Positions 44,492 to 55,175 of a DNA stretch of 64,000 nucleotides are shown in pieces. Made by a program: the position numbers and the translations under genes. Under the pieces are notes generated by a model. The model was not told the DNA's origin. It ran no database searches and saw nothing but the letters and a program-made list of their open reading frames with translations. The DNA comes from Sulfurifustis variabilis. GTDB taxonomy: Bacteria > Pseudomonadota > Gammaproteobacteria > Acidiferrobacterales > Sulfurifustaceae. How positions within the stretch are numbered: the stretch's first letter is position 1; each line of letters starts with the position of its first letter. The DNA lies in NCBI RefSeq assembly GCF_002355415.1, contig NZ_AP014936.1, positions 2,418,001-2,482,000 of the forward strand, in the 5' to 3' direction.

Positions 44492-45219
44492 GAAACGGCG
44501 GCGAGGGGCTGCGTGGCCCCGGCGCGTTGCAGCCGCGACACGCAGAAGGCGTATGCCGTCCAGCCGAGCACCCCGCCGGCGACGTTGAGCGCGACGACGG
44601 CGGGCAATGGCGGCGGATCGCGCAGCAAGGCGGCGAGCACCGTCGGCGTCAGGGTCAGGAAGGCCAGATAAGCGGCCTGGCGCCGATCGTGCCAGAGCGC
44701 GAGAAGCGCCGTGCGCACGGTGTCGGCCAGCGCGAAGTTTCCGTGCACGAAAATCACCGGCATCCAGTAAACGAAGACGAAGGCGATGAGGGCGCCCAGC
44801 CACGGGTAGAGGCCGACCGATGCCTCGACGAGCGTCTGCATCTCCACGCCTGAAGCCGCGAGCACGACCGAAAGCAGAAGATTGAACAGAACGAGAAAGA
44901 CGAGCATCGCCTTGAAGCCGAGCCAGAGGAAGCGGCCGTAGACCGCCCGCCCGGCGATGAGGACCTCGGGCAGGGACACGGTGTCGCGGCCGCGCGCCAG
45001 CGCGTGGGACGCGCCGGCGATGACATAGAGGAGCGCGAAGAAGAGCGCCGCCAGCGCACCGACCCGAAGCTGCGCACTCGACGGCGCGGCCTCCTCGGGG
45101 TGGGCACGAAGCAGGAAAAGCATCGCGATCTGAACGGCGATCACCGACCAGACGCCCCCGCTCAGCAGGACTCGCACAAAGGCGCGCAGGCGCGGCGCGC
45201 CGGCGGGATTCGAATTCAA
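44488..45219 (-). CDS. Six-TM membrane protein of unknown function
   Basis: A protein of about 243 residues with six hydrophobic segments (for example GVWSVIAVQIAMLFLLRA, AMLVFLVLFNLLLSVVLAA and WLGALIAFVFVYWMPVIFV). No transport or enzyme motif is recognised. The start is uncertain: TTG at 45217-45219 after a GGGG stretch gives the listed length, and GTG at 45175-45177 would be shorter. It lies 19 bases downstream of the phosphoesterase gene on the same strand and ends within the promoter of the initiator tRNA. Confidence 0.65.
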   Translation of the reverse strand: MNSNPAGAPRLRAFVRVLLSGGVWSVIAVQIAMLFLLRAHPEEAAPSSAQLRVGALAALFFALLYVIAGASHALARGRDTVSLPEVLIAGRAVYGRFLWLGFKAMLVFLVLFNLLLSVVLAASGVEMQTLVEASVGLYPWLGALIAFVFVYWMPVIFVHGNFALADTVRTALLALWHDRRQAAYLAFLTLTPTVLAALLRDPPPLPAVVALNVAGGVLGWTAYAFCVSRLQRAGATQPLAAVS

Positions 45220-45238
45220 CGGAAAGCCCCGTGCTCGA

Positions 45239-45802
45239 TCAGGGCGGGAAGCGTAGCACGCGCACCCGCCAGGAGTCCCTCCTCGCATCGAGCACCAGGC
45301 AGGAGGGGCCGCCGAAGGTCCGCGCCCGCCCGGCGGCTCCCGGGTTGAGTACCCAGGGAAGCGTTTCGCAGTCGCAGACGAGGCGATGGCTGTGGCCGTA
45401 GACGACCGCACGGGCATCGCCATAAAGACGACGCAGCCGCTCGTGCCGCCGCGCGGCCGGCGTGACCCGATCGCCGTGCACGACCACGATTCTGCCCCCG
45501 GGCAGGTCGAGGTGGGCCTCCTCCGGCAGCGCGCTCAACGCGGCGCGCCCGTCCGCGCCCCAGCTGCGCGGGCTGTCGTTGTTGCCGCGGACGGCGACGA
45601 CCCGGCCCGCGCGCGGACGCATGGCGCGAATTACGGGCGCCCCGCCGATGTCGCCCGCGTGCACCGCCAGGTCGCATTCACGCACGACGTCCGCGATCCG
45701 CGGATCCAGATAGCCGTGCGTATCGGCGAGGAGCGCGACCTGCGGCCCGGCTTCCTGCGACTGCGTCGAGGGTCGCGCTCCCGCCCCGCCCGTCCTTTGC
45801 AC
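45239..45802 (-). CDS. YfcE/MJ0936-type metallophosphoesterase
   Basis: A 187-residue calcineurin-like phosphoesterase. The metal-binding motifs occur in order: ADTHGYLD, VHAGDIGG, VRGNNDSPRSW, VHGDRVTP and YGHSH. Such small proteins hydrolyse phosphodiesters or phosphomonoesters; the substrate is unknown. The start is GTG at 45800-45802, supported by GGAGGC four bases upstream and by the spacing to the cupin gene stop (45823). It sits in a row of minus-strand genes cupin, phosphoesterase and six-TM protein. Confidence 0.88.
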   Translation of the reverse strand: MQRTGGAGARPSTQSQEAGPQVALLADTHGYLDPRIADVVRECDLAVHAGDIGGAPVIRAMRPRAGRVVAVRGNNDSPRSWGADGRAALSALPEEAHLDLPGGRIVVVHGDRVTPAARRHERLRRLYGDARAVVYGHSHRLVCDCETLPWVLNPGAAGRARTFGGPSCLVLDARRDSWRVRVLRFPP

Positions 45803-45822
45803 GGCGCCTCCGGGAGCCCGCC

Positions 45823-46098
45823 TCAGCCCAGATCGTAATGCTTGCGCACCGGCGCGCGGATGTCCCAGGTGCAGGACAGCCCCGCGGGGAAGGTGACGAA
45901 ATCGCCGCGTCCCAGAGTCACCGGCTCGCCGCCGTCGGGCGTCACGATCGCCTCCCCTTCCAGGAAGTAGCACACCTCGCGCTTTTCGTAATGCCACGGG
46001 AACGTGGATACGTCCCTGGTCCAGATCGGCCAGTCGTACACGCCGATCACCTCCAGCTTCGCGGGCGAGGCGTGGTGCTCTACGAGAATCTTGTCCAT
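45823..46098 (-). CDS. Small cupin (Cupin_3-like) protein
   Basis: A 91-residue single-domain cupin. The sequence PIWTRDVSTFPWHYEKREVCYFLEGEA carries the usual aromatic and acidic positions of the (S)-ureidoglycine aminohydrolase-like Cupin_3 group, ending in GDFVTFPAGLSCTWDI. It may bind a metal and sense or modify a small molecule. It is divergent from the MFS gene and begins the cupin-phosphoesterase-membrane protein set. Confidence 0.85.
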   Translation of the reverse strand: MDKILVEHHASPAKLEVIGVYDWPIWTRDVSTFPWHYEKREVCYFLEGEAIVTPDGGEPVTLGRGDFVTFPAGLSCTWDIRAPVRKHYDLG

Positions 46099-46124
46099 CC
46101 GTCGGTCTCGTGCTGTTCAGGGTG

Positions 46125-46152
46125 ATTCTACGGTTCCGTACGTCCGTCGCAA
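46125..46152 (-). promoter_or_regulatory. Candidate promoter for the cupin gene
   Basis: On the minus strand TTGCGA (46147-46152, four of six) and TAGAAT (46125-46130, five of six) are separated by 16 bases. Transcription would start near 46118, about 20 bases before the ATG. Confidence 0.4.
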
Positions 46153-46254
46153 ACCGTGCGCCGTGCGACGGGCAGCCGTAAGGGTGGCACGAGCGGCGCG
46201 CGCCGAAGGGACCGTGCTGCGTATGATGGCCCGCGTCGCCTTCCGGGAGCCCGC

Positions 46255-47667
46255 ATGACGAGACGATATTCGACCGATCCACGCACCGAACGATCGCTGC
46301 GACATGCCGTGCGCGACGGCGCGGCCTACTCCGTGATGGCCGGCGCGGGCGAGACCTACTTCTCGGCTTACGCGCTCTTCCTCGGCGCGAGCGCCGCCCA
46401 GGTGTCGCTTCTCGCTGCGGTGCCGCCGCTCTTCGGCGCCCTGGCCCAGGTCCTCGCCGCGTGGCTTTCGCTGCGGCTGGGCCGGCGCCGCACCGTGATC
46501 CTCACGGGGGCGCTGATGCATGCGCTCACCTGGTTTCCGCTCGTCTGGCTCCCCTACTTTTTCCCGGCCCACGCCGTGCCGGTCATGATCACCTGCCTGA
46601 TCTTCTACCACGGCTGGATCGGCCTCGGCACGCCGCTCTGGGGCAGCCTCATCGGCGATCTGGTTCCCGCGCAGCGACGCGGGCGATTCTTCGCCGCGCG
46701 CACGCGTCTCATGAGCGTGGCGAACCTCGTCGCGCTCGTCGCTGCGGGGCTGGTGCTGCATCTCTTCGAGCTCCGTGAGGACACCCGCCTCGGATTCATC
46801 CTGATCTTCACCCTGGCTGCGGTCGCCCGGCTGTTCTCGCTCCACGAGTTGTGGCGCATGCACGAGCCCGATCAGGCGCCCGGGTCATTCTCGCTGCCGC
46901 CGCTCTCACACCTCGTGCCGCGGCTCATGGCTTCTCGCTTCCTCCACTTCTCGCTGTTCACCGCCTCCTTCAGCTTTGCCGTCGCGGTCGCCGCCCCGTT
47001 CTTCACGGTGTACATGCTGAAGGATCTGGAGTTCTCCTATTTGCAGTTCATGCTCTCCACGGCCGCCACCGTGCTGACGCAGGCGCTTACCCTCAGGACC
47101 TGGGGACGGTTCTCCGATGTATTCGGCAACCGGCTGGTGCTGCTGGTCGCCGGGGCGCTCGTGCCGCTTCTGCCGGCCCTGTGGCTCGTGTCCGACAGCT
47201 TCGGCTACATCCTGCTGGTGCAGGCACTCGGCGGGCTCGCCTGGGCGGGCTTCGGATTGGCGGCAGGCAATTACCTGTACGACCTCGTGCCGCCGGAGCG
47301 CCGGACGGCGTACTGGGCCGGGCACAACGTGCTGAACAGTGCCGGCGCCTTCGGAGGGGCGGTCCTCGGCGGCTATCTGAGCGCCCGCATGCCCCACGCC
47401 GTATACGTGCTGGGGGCCAAGCTGCACTGGTCGAGCGGGTTGTGGGCGGTCTTGCTCGTCTCCGCCATGCTGCGCGGGCTGGTGGCGGCGAGCTTCTTGC
47501 CGCGCCTGCGCGAGGTGCGGCCGGTGCCGCACCTGGATGCGCGCGCCGCCGCCTTTCGTCTCATCCGGTTCGCGCCGCTCGGCGGACTCGTGCTCGACTT
47601 GCTCGGATGGGGGCGCGCGCGGCGGAGGCCGCCGCGCCTGGCCCGCCCGGACACGGAGAAGTTCTGA
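46255..47667 (+). CDS. MFS transporter
   Basis: A 470-residue major-facilitator membrane protein with about 12 TM helices. The loop between helices 2 and 3 carries the RLGRRRTVILTG motif A, and GRFSDVFGNRLVLLVAG is the equivalent loop in the second half. The start ATG at 46255 is preceded by GGGAG. Substrate unknown. It is the only plus-strand gene in the last 28 kb and is convergent with nuoN, with 24 bases between stops. A TATGAT hexamer at 46222-46227 may be its -10. Confidence 0.88.
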   Translation: MTRRYSTDPRTERSLRHAVRDGAAYSVMAGAGETYFSAYALFLGASAAQVSLLAAVPPLFGALAQVLAAWLSLRLGRRRTVILTGALMHALTWFPLVWLPYFFPAHAVPVMITCLIFYHGWIGLGTPLWGSLIGDLVPAQRRGRFFAARTRLMSVANLVALVAAGLVLHLFELREDTRLGFILIFTLAAVARLFSLHELWRMHEPDQAPGSFSLPPLSHLVPRLMASRFLHFSLFTASFSFAVAVAAPFFTVYMLKDLEFSYLQFMLSTAATVLTQALTLRTWGRFSDVFGNRLVLLVAGALVPLLPALWLVSDSFGYILLVQALGGLAWAGFGLAAGNYLYDLVPPERRTAYWAGHNVLNSAGAFGGAVLGGYLSARMPHAVYVLGAKLHWSSGLWAVLLVSAMLRGLVAASFLPRLREVRPVPHLDARAAAFRLIRFAPLGGLVLDLLGWGRARRRPPRLARPDTEKF

Positions 47668-47691
47668 GGGACGGTATCTGCCGCGGCCCGG

Positions 47692-49131
47692 TCAGGGGAG
47701 CGACCGGATCGCCGCGTTGCACCAGTCGATGACGTCGCCCACCCACGGCATCACGGCGACCAGCAGCAGGGCGTTCGCGCCGAGCAGGAACCGGAATTCC
47801 CGCGGCGCCGCGATCGGCGGCGTCACCTCCGCCGGCTCGTCGAAGTACATGAGCTTCACGATGCGAAGATAGTAGTACGCGCCGATCACCGCGAAGAGCA
47901 CCGAGAGCACCGCAAGCCAGACGAGGCCGGCGCTTACGACCGACTGGATCACCAGCAGCTTCGCGTAGAAGCCGACCGTCGGCGGGACGCCGGCCATGGA
48001 GAACATGACGATCAGCATCAGGAACGCGTGCCAGGGGCTTCGCTGGTTCAGGCCCTTGAAGTCCTCGAGCCGCTCCGCCTCGAATCCCGAGCGGGAAAGC
48101 AGGATGACCATCCCGAACGCCGCGGCGCTCATCGCCGCGTACGTGAGAACGTAAAAGAGCCCGGCACTGTAGCCCGCGGGCGTCGCGCTCAGGATGCCGA
48201 GCAGCAGGAATCCCATGTGGGATATCGCCGAGTAGGCGAGCATCCGCTTGATGTTGCTCTGCGCGATCGCGATGACATTACCGAGGGCCATGGACAGCAC
48301 CGCGAGCACCACCAGCATGCCTTGCCATGCACCGGCGAGGTCCTCGAGGCCGTCGATCAGCAGCCGGATAACGAGCGCGAACGCGGCCAGCTCCGGTGCC
48401 GTGCCGACGTACAGCGTCACGGCGCTCGGCGCCCCGTGGTATACGTCCGGGACCCACATGTGGAACGGAACGGCCCCGAGCTTGAAGGCCACGCCGACCA
48501 CGATGAACACCAGGCCGAAGACGAGAACGATGTCGTCCGCGCCGATCCCCGCCACCGCGTGGGCCACCGCCGAGAGCTCGAGGCTGCCGGTCACCCCGTA
48601 GATCATGGACATGCCGTAGAGCAGCATGCCCGAGGCCATGGCGCCCAGGACGAAGTACTTCATGGCGGCTTCGGTCGCGAGCGCCGAGTCCCGCTGGAAC
48701 GCGACCATCGCGTAGAGCGACAGAGACAGGAGCTCGAGCCCGAGGTAGAGCGTCAGGAAATGGCTCGCCGAGACCATCACCATCATGCCCACGACCCCGA
48801 AAAGCCCCAGGACGAAGTACTCGCCCCGGTACATGCCCCGGGCCTGCAGGTAGTCTCGCGAGTAGGCGAACACGACGAACGTCACGGCATAGACGCCGAG
48901 CTTGAGCAAGACCGAAAGTTCGTCCGCGACGAACATCTGCCCGAAGGCATAGCCACGCTCGTCGCCCAGGGCGGTGAGCGCGGCGGCGCCGATCAGGGTG
49001 AGCTGCGCGAGCGCATAAGGCAGGAGCGGCGCGCGCTCCGAGCGGAACACGTCCGCGACCAGGATCACGCACGCCATTCCGAAGACGAAGATCTCGGGGA
49101 GGGCCGGCATCAGGTTCGGGACAGGAATCAT
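47692..49131 (-). CDS. nuoN: NADH-quinone oxidoreductase subunit N
   Basis: A 479-residue antiporter-like proton-channel subunit of respiratory complex I in the inner membrane. Fourteen or so TM helices are seen; the channel motifs include the glutamate in [16 protein letters not shown] and the lysines in [23 protein letters not shown] and [18 protein letters not shown]. It is the last gene of the 14-gene nuo operon, 7 bases downstream of nuoM. Confidence 0.97.
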   Translation of the reverse strand: MIPVPNLMPALPEIFVFGMACVILVADVFRSERAPLLPYALAQLTLIGAAALTALGDERGYAFGQMFVADELSVLLKLGVYAVTFVVFAYSRDYLQARGMYRGEYFVLGLFGVVGMMVMVSASHFLTLYLGLELLSLSLYAMVAFQRDSALATEAAMKYFVLGAMASGMLLYGMSMIYGVTGSLELSAVAHAVAGIGADDIVLVFGLVFIVVGVAFKLGAVPFHMWVPDVYHGAPSAVTLYVGTAPELAAFALVIRLLIDGLEDLAGAWQGMLVVLAVLSMALGNVIAIAQSNIKRMLAYSAISHMGFLLLGILSATPAGYSAGLFYVLTYAAMSAAAFGMVILLSRSGFEAERLEDFKGLNQRSPWHAFLMLIVMFSMAGVPPTVGFYAKLLVIQSVVSAGLVWLAVLSVLFAVIGAYYYLRIVKLMYFDEPAEVTPPIAAPREFRFLLGANALLLVAVMPWVGDVIDWCNAAIRSLP

Positions 49132-49138
49132 TGCGCCC

Positions 49139-50617
49139 TCACAACTTCGAGACCGACACCTGCGTCATCAGGTGCTCGACCGAGGCGTGCATGACTTCGA
49201 GAAACGGCTGCGGCCAGACGCCCATCAGCAGCACGGCGAGGCCCAGCGCGGCAAGGAAGACGACCTCGCGCGGGCTTGCATCGGCGAGCCCGGCGACATG
49301 ATCGTTCTTCACCTTCCCGAAGATCACGCGCTTGTACATCCAGAGCGTGTAGGCCGCGCCGAACACCAGCGTGGTGGCCGCGGCGAGCGCGTACCAGATG
49401 CTCACCTGGAACGCACCGAGGATCACCAGGAACTCGCCGACGAAGCCGGAGGTGCCCGGCAGCCCGCTGTTCGCCATGGCGAAGAGCATCATGAATGCAG
49501 CGAAGACCGGCATCCTGTTCGCCACCCCGCCGTAGTCGTTGATCATGCGCGAGTGCAGCCGGTCGTAGAGCACGCCGACGCAGAGGAACAGCGCGCCCGA
49601 AACGAACCCGTGCGAGATCATCTGGACGATCCCGCCCTCGATCCCCTGTGCGTTGAATACGAAGAAGCCGAGCGTGACGAAACCCATGTGCGCGATCGAC
49701 GAGTAGGCGATCAGCTTTTTCATGTCTTCCTGAACGAGCGCGACCAGCCCGATGTACACGATCGCGACCAGCGACAGCGCGATCATGAACCACGCGAGCT
49801 CATGGGAGGCGTCCGGCGTGATCGGGAGCGAGAATCGGAGATAACCGTAGGCGCCCATCTTCAGCATGATGGCGGCAAGGATCACCGAGCCGCCCGTCGG
49901 CGCCTCCACGTGTGCGTCGGGCAGCCATGTGTGCACGGGCCACATCGGCACCTTCACGGCGAAGGCGGTGAAGAAAGCGATGAAGATCAGCAGCTGCTCG
50001 GTGAGGCCGAGCTTGAGGCCGTGGAAGGCGAGGATGTCGAAGGTGCCGCTCTTCCCGTACAGGTAGAGCAGCGCGACCAGCATCAGGACCGAGCCGAGGA
50101 AGGTGTAGAGGAAGAACTTGATGGTCGCGTAGACCCGGTTCGGCCCGCCCCATAGCCCGATGATGATGAACATCGGGACCAGCATCGCCTCCCAGAACAC
50201 GTAGAACAGGATCGCGTCGAGCGCGGCGAAGACGCCGATCATGAGTCCTTCCATGATCAGGAACGCCGCCATGTACTGCGCGACGCGCGTGCGGATGACC
50301 TCCCAGCCGGCGATCACGACCAGCACCGTGCTGAAGCTGGTGAGCAGCACCAGCAGGAGCGAGATGCCGTCGATCCCGAGGCGATAACGGATGCTGAACG
50401 CCTCGATCCAGGGACGGTCCTCGACGAACTGCATGAGGTGCGTGTGCGGATCGAAGCCCGTGTAGAGCGGGATCGTCGCGAGGAACGTCAGCACCGCGAA
50501 GACGAGCGCGATTACCCGCGCGAGCGGCGCGCGGTCGTCTCCGCCCGTCGCGAGCACGGCGACGCCGCCGACGATCGGCAGCCAGACGGCGAGACTCAGG
50601 GCGTATGCGCTGATCAT
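49139..50617 (-). CDS. nuoM: NADH-quinone oxidoreductase subunit M
   Basis: A 492-residue antiporter-like subunit of complex I that pumps protons. Recognised by [59 protein letters not shown] and [21 protein letters not shown]. It lies 3 bases after nuoL. The order L-M-N matches the usual bacterial nuo operon. Confidence 0.97.
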   Translation of the reverse strand: MISAYALSLAVWLPIVGGVAVLATGGDDRAPLARVIALVFAVLTFLATIPLYTGFDPHTHLMQFVEDRPWIEAFSIRYRLGIDGISLLLVLLTSFSTVLVVIAGWEVIRTRVAQYMAAFLIMEGLMIGVFAALDAILFYVFWEAMLVPMFIIIGLWGGPNRVYATIKFFLYTFLGSVLMLVALLYLYGKSGTFDILAFHGLKLGLTEQLLIFIAFFTAFAVKVPMWPVHTWLPDAHVEAPTGGSVILAAIMLKMGAYGYLRFSLPITPDASHELAWFMIALSLVAIVYIGLVALVQEDMKKLIAYSSIAHMGFVTLGFFVFNAQGIEGGIVQMISHGFVSGALFLCVGVLYDRLHSRMINDYGGVANRMPVFAAFMMLFAMANSGLPGTSGFVGEFLVILGAFQVSIWYALAAATTLVFGAAYTLWMYKRVIFGKVKNDHVAGLADASPREVVFLAALGLAVLLMGVWPQPFLEVMHASVEHLMTQVSVSKL

Positions 50618-50620
50618 GGG

Positions 50621-52606
50621 TTACCGATGCAGGAAGAAGGTGATGAGCAGGAAAAGCCCCAGGATCATCGCGAACGCGTAGTGGTAGACGTAACCGGACT
50701 GGATCTGCCGGATCACGGTCGAGGCCCAGCCGATGACGCGCGCCGTTCCGTTGACCGCGAGGCCGTCGATCAGCAGCACGTCCCCCACCCGCCAGAGCAG
50801 CCGACCGATCCCTCGCGCGCCCCGCACGAAAACGAATTCGTTGATCTCGTCGGCATAGTACTTGTTAAACAGCAGCCGGTAGAGCGCGCCGGCGCGCGCC
50901 TGGACACGCGCGGGGATTTCGGGCCAGCGCAGATAGAGAAAGTACGCGAGCAGGGAGCCCGAGATCGCCAGCCAGAACGGCGCCGAGTAAAGACCGTGCG
51001 CCATGAAGGCACCGACACGGTTCACCACGTTGGCGCCCCCCGCCTGGTATCCGCCGGCGATCGCACCCACGGTGTCGTGCGCCGGGAGCACCTTGATCGA
51101 AGTCCCGAAGTAGCCGCCGAAAACGACCGGGTCGAGCGTCGCGATGCCGGCCGCGATCGAGGGGATCGCGAGCAGCACGAGCGGTACCGTGACGACGGCG
51201 GGCGACTCCTTGACGTGATGAAAGGTCTCCTCGTCCATCCGCGGCTTGCCGTGGAACACCAGGAAGAGCAGCCGGAACGTGTAGAACGCCGTGATGAACA
51301 CCCCGAGCAGCACGGCGGCGTACGCGATCCCGCTCCCGGGGAGCGACGAGTGGTGCACCGCCTCGATGATCATGTCCTTCGAGAAGAACCCGGAGAACGG
51401 CGGGATCCCGGCGAGCGCGAGCGATCCGATCCAGGCGGTGACGAAGGTCCAGGGCATGCGGTGGCGAAGGCCGCCCATCCTGCGGATGTCCTGCTCGTGG
51501 TGCAGCGCGATGATCACCGAGCCGGCCGCGAGGAAGAGCAGCGCCTTGAAGAACGCGTGGGTCATCAGGTGGTAGATGCCGACGCTGTAGGCGGACGCGC
51601 CGAGCGCGACGAACATGTAGCCGAGCTGCGAGAGCGTCGAGTAGGCGACGACCCGCTTGATGTCGTTCTGCACGATGCCGACCAGGGCCATGGTGAAGGC
51701 CGTGACGGCGCCGATCACCATCACGACCGAAAGAGCCGTCTCGGAAAGCTCGTAAAGCGGAGACATGCGCGCCACCATGAAGATGCCGGCCGTGACCATG
51801 GTGGCGGCGTGGATCAGCGCCGAGATCGGGGTCGGGCCCTCCATGGAGTCCGGAAGCCAGACGTGCAGCGGCACCTGCGCCGACTTGCCCATGGCGCCGA
51901 TGAAAAGCAGCAGGCAAACCAGCGTCATGACGTTGACGGCCCCGTCCAGGAGATGGATCTGGTGATCGGCGAGCTGCGGGGCGATCGCGAACACGGCGGC
52001 GTAGTCGAGGCTCCCGAAATAGTAGTAGATCGCCGCGATCCCGAGCAGGAACCCGAGATCGCCGACGCGGTTCACGAGGAATGCCTTGAGCTGCGCGTAC
52101 GTCGCCGACTCGCGCGTGAACCAGAAACCGATCAACAGGTACGACATCAAGCCGACCGCCTCCCAGCCGAAGAAGAGCTGGAGGAAGTTGTTCGACATCA
52201 CCAGCATCAGCATCGAGAAGGTGAAGAGCGCGATGTAGCTGAAGAAGCGCTGGTATCCCGGATCGTCGCGCATGTAGCCGATGGTATAGACGTGCACCAT
52301 GAGCGAGACGAAGGTCACGACGACCATCATGAGCGCGGTGAGCGGGTCGATCAGGAAGCCGATCTCCAGCGGCAGCCCCCCGCTCGTGCCCCAGGTGTAG
52401 ACCGGTCCGTTGAAGGTGCGACCCGCCAGGACATCGGGCAACACCACGAAAGCGGACAGCGCGAATGCGACCGCGACGCCTCCGATGGTGACCGTATGGG
52501 CCGCGACGCGGCCGATCTTCCAGCCGAGCAGCCCTGCGATCATCGCGCCCGCGAGGCACGCGAGCGGGATCAGCAGGTAGATCGTTTCCTGGCTCAATCC
52601 CAGCAT
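50621..52606 (-). CDS. nuoL: NADH-quinone oxidoreductase subunit L
   Basis: A 661-residue antiporter-like subunit with a long C-terminal lateral helix. Recognised by IDPLTALMMVVVTFVSLMVH, FFGWEAVGLMSYLLIGFW, GKSAQVPLHVWLPDSMEGPT and NDIKRVVAYSTLSQLGYMF. The C-terminal TM anchor after the amphipathic helix is seen near residues 640-660. It starts 1 base after nuoK. Confidence 0.97.
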   Translation of the reverse strand: MLGLSQETIYLLIPLACLAGAMIAGLLGWKIGRVAAHTVTIGGVAVAFALSAFVVLPDVLAGRTFNGPVYTWGTSGGLPLEIGFLIDPLTALMMVVVTFVSLMVHVYTIGYMRDDPGYQRFFSYIALFTFSMLMLVMSNNFLQLFFGWEAVGLMSYLLIGFWFTRESATYAQLKAFLVNRVGDLGFLLGIAAIYYYFGSLDYAAVFAIAPQLADHQIHLLDGAVNVMTLVCLLLFIGAMGKSAQVPLHVWLPDSMEGPTPISALIHAATMVTAGIFMVARMSPLYELSETALSVVMVIGAVTAFTMALVGIVQNDIKRVVAYSTLSQLGYMFVALGASAYSVGIYHLMTHAFFKALLFLAAGSVIIALHHEQDIRRMGGLRHRMPWTFVTAWIGSLALAGIPPFSGFFSKDMIIEAVHHSSLPGSGIAYAAVLLGVFITAFYTFRLLFLVFHGKPRMDEETFHHVKESPAVVTVPLVLLAIPSIAAGIATLDPVVFGGYFGTSIKVLPAHDTVGAIAGGYQAGGANVVNRVGAFMAHGLYSAPFWLAISGSLLAYFLYLRWPEIPARVQARAGALYRLLFNKYYADEINEFVFVRGARGIGRLLWRVGDVLLIDGLAVNGTARVIGWASTVIRQIQSGYVYHYAFAMILGLFLLITFFLHR

Positions 52607-52607
52607 G

Positions 52608-52913
52608 TCAGCCCTTGAGCCTGTCCAGGTCCTCGACGTCGATCGAGGCGCGGTTGCGGAAGAGCGCCACCAGGATGGCGAGTCCGATGGCGGACTCGGC
52701 GGCGGCGACGGTCAGGATGAAGAACACGAAAACCTGCCCGGAGGCGTCGCCGAGGTAGCGCGAAAAGGCGATGAAGTTCGTGTTGACGGCGAGCAGCATG
52801 AGCTCGATCGCCATCAACAGGATCACGAGGTTCTTCCGGTTCAGGAAGATGCCGACGACGCTGATCGCGAACAGGATCGCGCCGAGAATCAGGTAGTGCT
52901 CGAGTGGAACCAT
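52608..52913 (-). CDS. nuoK: NADH-quinone oxidoreductase subunit K
   Basis: A 101-residue three-TM proton-translocating subunit of complex I. The buried glutamates are visible in [20 protein letters not shown] and [20 protein letters not shown]. It lies 17 bases downstream of nuoJ and 1 base upstream of nuoL. Confidence 0.97.
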   Translation of the reverse strand: MVPLEHYLILGAILFAISVVGIFLNRKNLVILLMAIELMLLAVNTNFIAFSRYLGDASGQVFVFFILTVAAAESAIGLAILVALFRNRASIDVEDLDRLKG

Positions 52914-52930
52914 CCCTCCCCTTCCCGTCG

Positions 52931-53536
52931 TCAGCTCTTCTTTTCGGCGCGCATCTTGACGACGCGCACCCGGTCTTCACGCCGCACCCGAATCTGCATA
53001 TCGGGGTCCTGGTACTTCGTGTCCTTGCGCCGGCGCATGGTAATGGCGATCGCCGCGACGATCGCGACCAGCAGGATCAGCGCCGCGAGCTCGAACGGAT
53101 AGGCGTAGACCGTGTACACCAGGCGCCCGAGCTCCTTGGTGTTGCTGTATCCGGCCGGTACCGGCTCGGGCGCCGGCATCTGCCCGGTCTCGAACCGTCC
53201 GGACGACAGGATGAGCACCATCTCGAGAACGAGCAGCACCGCCACGATCGCGCCGTACGGCAGGTATTCGCCGAAGCCGGCGCGCAGCCGGGCCAGGTCG
53301 ATGTCCAGCATCATGACGACGAACAGGAACAGCACCATCACCGCGCCGACGTAGACGAGCACCAGCACGATCGCCAGGAACTCGGCCGAGAGGAGGAGCC
53401 ACAGCCCGGCCGCGCTGAAGAAGGCCAGCACCAGGAACAGCGCCGACTTCACGGGGTTGCGAATCGTCACGACCATCGCGGACGCGAAGATCAACAGCCC
53501 CGCGAAGACATAGAACACGACTTGCTGAAATTCCAT
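52931..53536 (-). CDS. nuoJ: NADH-quinone oxidoreductase subunit J
   Basis: A 201-residue five-TM subunit of complex I. Typical blocks are [40 protein letters not shown] and [12 protein letters not shown]. The C-terminus is extended by a long basic tail ([20 protein letters not shown]). It follows nuoI after a 70-base spacer that carries a hairpin, unlike the tight spacing elsewhere in this operon. Confidence 0.95.
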   Translation of the reverse strand: MEFQQVVFYVFAGLLIFASAMVVTIRNPVKSALFLVLAFFSAAGLWLLLSAEFLAIVLVLVYVGAVMVLFLFVVMMLDIDLARLRAGFGEYLPYGAIVAVLLVLEMVLILSSGRFETGQMPAPEPVPAGYSNTKELGRLVYTVYAYPFELAALILLVAIVAAIAITMRRRKDTKYQDPDMQIRVRREDRVRVVKMRAEKKS

Positions 53537-53541
53537 CGTTC

Positions 53542-53610
53542 TCAGCTCATCGCCGCGCGCAACCGACGCGCGCCGAGCGGTGCTCTTCTCGAATCGAGGC
53601 GCGTTGTCAT
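53542..53610 (-). other. 22-codon mini-ORF and GC hairpin in the nuoI-nuoJ spacer
   Basis: An ATG overlapping the nuoI stop as ATGA opens a 22-codon frame ([20 protein letters not shown] start) ending at 53542. Inside it GCGCGC (53555-53560) pairs with GCGCGC (53568-53573) around a seven-base loop. It could couple translation to nuoJ or be a processing hairpin; it may also be chance. Confidence 0.3.
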
Positions 53611-54095
53611 CGGTACTTCGCGTCCTCCGTCCGGTCGGCCGCCAGCTGCTTCTCGAAGCGGTCGCCCAGGGCGAGCAGCTGCTCCTTGGTGATCACGTTC
53701 TGGCCTTTCTGTTCGAAGTGGAACTCGTAGAAGCGCGTCTCGACGATGGAGTCGACCGGACACGACTCCTCGCAGAAGCCGCAATAGATGCACTTGAACA
53801 GGTCGATCTCGTAGCGCTTCGTGCGGCGCGTGCCGTCCGCACGCTGCGTGGACTCGATGGTGATGGCGCCCGCCGGGCAGACGGCCTCGCAGAGCTTGCA
53901 GGCGATGCAGCGTTCCTCGCCGTTCGGGTAACGGCGGAGGGCGTGCAGGCCGCGGAAACGCGGGCTGACCGGGGTGTGCTCCTCCGGGTACTGGATCGTG
54001 ATCTTGCGCGCGAACAGGTGTCGGCCGGTGACGGCCAGCCCCCGCCACAGCTCGCCGAGAAGGAAGGTTTTGACGAAATGTCTGACGGCGTCCAT
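53607..54095 (-). CDS. nuoI: NADH-quinone oxidoreductase subunit I
   Basis: A 162-residue peripheral subunit holding two [4Fe-4S] clusters (N6a, N6b), seen as [12 protein letters not shown] and [12 protein letters not shown]. It transfers electrons towards cluster N2 in NuoB. It starts 9 bases after nuoH. Confidence 0.97.
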   Translation of the reverse strand: MDAVRHFVKTFLLGELWRGLAVTGRHLFARKITIQYPEEHTPVSPRFRGLHALRRYPNGEERCIACKLCEAVCPAGAITIESTQRADGTRRTKRYEIDLFKCIYCGFCEESCPVDSIVETRFYEFHFEQKGQNVITKEQLLALGDRFEKQLAADRTEDAKYR

Positions 54096-54104
54096 CGGGC
54101 GGCC

Positions 54105-55175
54105 TCAGCGGAAAATGAATCCCCAGGGGGTCAGGAACATCGCGGCCCCCATGAGCACGATCCAGACGAGCGTGACCGGAATGAACACTTTCCAGCCGAG
54201 CCGCATGATCTGGTCATAGCGGTACCGCGGGAACGTCGCCCGAAACCAGAGAAAGAAAAACAGGAGCACGCTGATCTTGAGCAGCAGCCAGTGCGTGCCG
54301 TCGGCGAGCAGCGGGCCCAGTACCGGCACGTCGGGAACCAGAAAAGGCGGCAGCGGCGAGAGCCAGCCCCCGAGGAACATCGTCGCCGCGAGGGCCGAGA
54401 TGAGTATCATGTTCGCGTACTCGGCCAGGAAGAACACGCCGAACGTGATGCCGGAGTACTCGACGTGAAAACCCGCGACGATCTCGGACTCGCCCTCGGC
54501 GACGTCGAACGGCGCGCGGTTGGTCTCGGCCACGCCGGAGACGAAGTAGACGACGAAGAGCGGCAGAAGCGGCCACAGGTACCACTGGTGAATCCCGCCC
54601 GCCTGCGCGAGCCCGATCTCGCGGAGGTTCAGGCTGCCGGCAGCCATGAGGACGCCCACGAGCGCGAAGCCCATCGCGATCTCGTAGGCGACGATCTGCG
54701 CCGCCGAACGCAGGCTCCCCAGGAACGCGTACTTCGAGTTCGACGCCCAGCCGGCGATGATGACGCCGTATACCCCCATCGAGGTGAGCGCCAGGACGAA
54801 GAGCAGGCTCGCGTCGACATCGGCAAGGATCATCTCGTTCGTGAACGGGACCACCGCCCACGCGACGAGCGCCGGCGCGAGCGAAAGAATCGGCGCCGTG
54901 ACGAACAGGAAACGGTTCGCGTTCGCCGGAACGATGACTTCCTTGAGCAGGAGCTTCACCACGTCCGCGATCGGCTGCAGCCAGCCCCGCGGGCCGACGC
55001 GATTCGGCCCGATGCGCACCTGCATGTAACTGATGATCTTGCGTTCGGCGAAGGTCAGGTAGGCGACCGCGAGAATCAGGGGCAGCAGGATCGCGGCGAT
55101 CTTCACGACGCTCAGGATCGTTACCTGCGACCAGCCGGGCAGCGCACCCCAGGCCTCGGAAAAGAGCTCGGTCAC
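54105..55175 (-). CDS. nuoH: NADH-quinone oxidoreductase subunit H
   Basis: A 356-residue membrane subunit forming the quinone chamber. Recognised by [60 protein letters not shown] and [20 protein letters not shown]. The start is GTG at 55173-55175, overlapping the nuoG stop as GTGA, so it is translationally coupled to nuoG. Confidence 0.97.
   Translation of the reverse strand: MTELFSEAWGALPGWSQVTILSVVKIAAILLPLILAVAYLTFAERKIISYMQVRIGPNRVGPRGWLQPIADVVKLLLKEVIVPANANRFLFVTAPILSLAPALVAWAVVPFTNEMILADVDASLLFVLALTSMGVYGVIIAGWASNSKYAFLGSLRSAAQIVAYEIAMGFALVGVLMAAGSLNLREIGLAQAGGIHQWYLWPLLPLFVVYFVSGVAETNRAPFDVAEGESEIVAGFHVEYSGITFGVFFLAEYANMILISALAATMFLGGWLSPLPPFLVPDVPVLGPLLADGTHWLLLKISVLLFFFLWFRATFPRYRYDQIMRLGWKVFIPVTLVWIVLMGAAMFLTPWGFIFR

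Noticed and set aside
50438-52618. Plus-strand frame of 726 codons opposite nuoL
   Set aside because: It is the complement of nuoL, is made almost only of charged residues, and has no domain.
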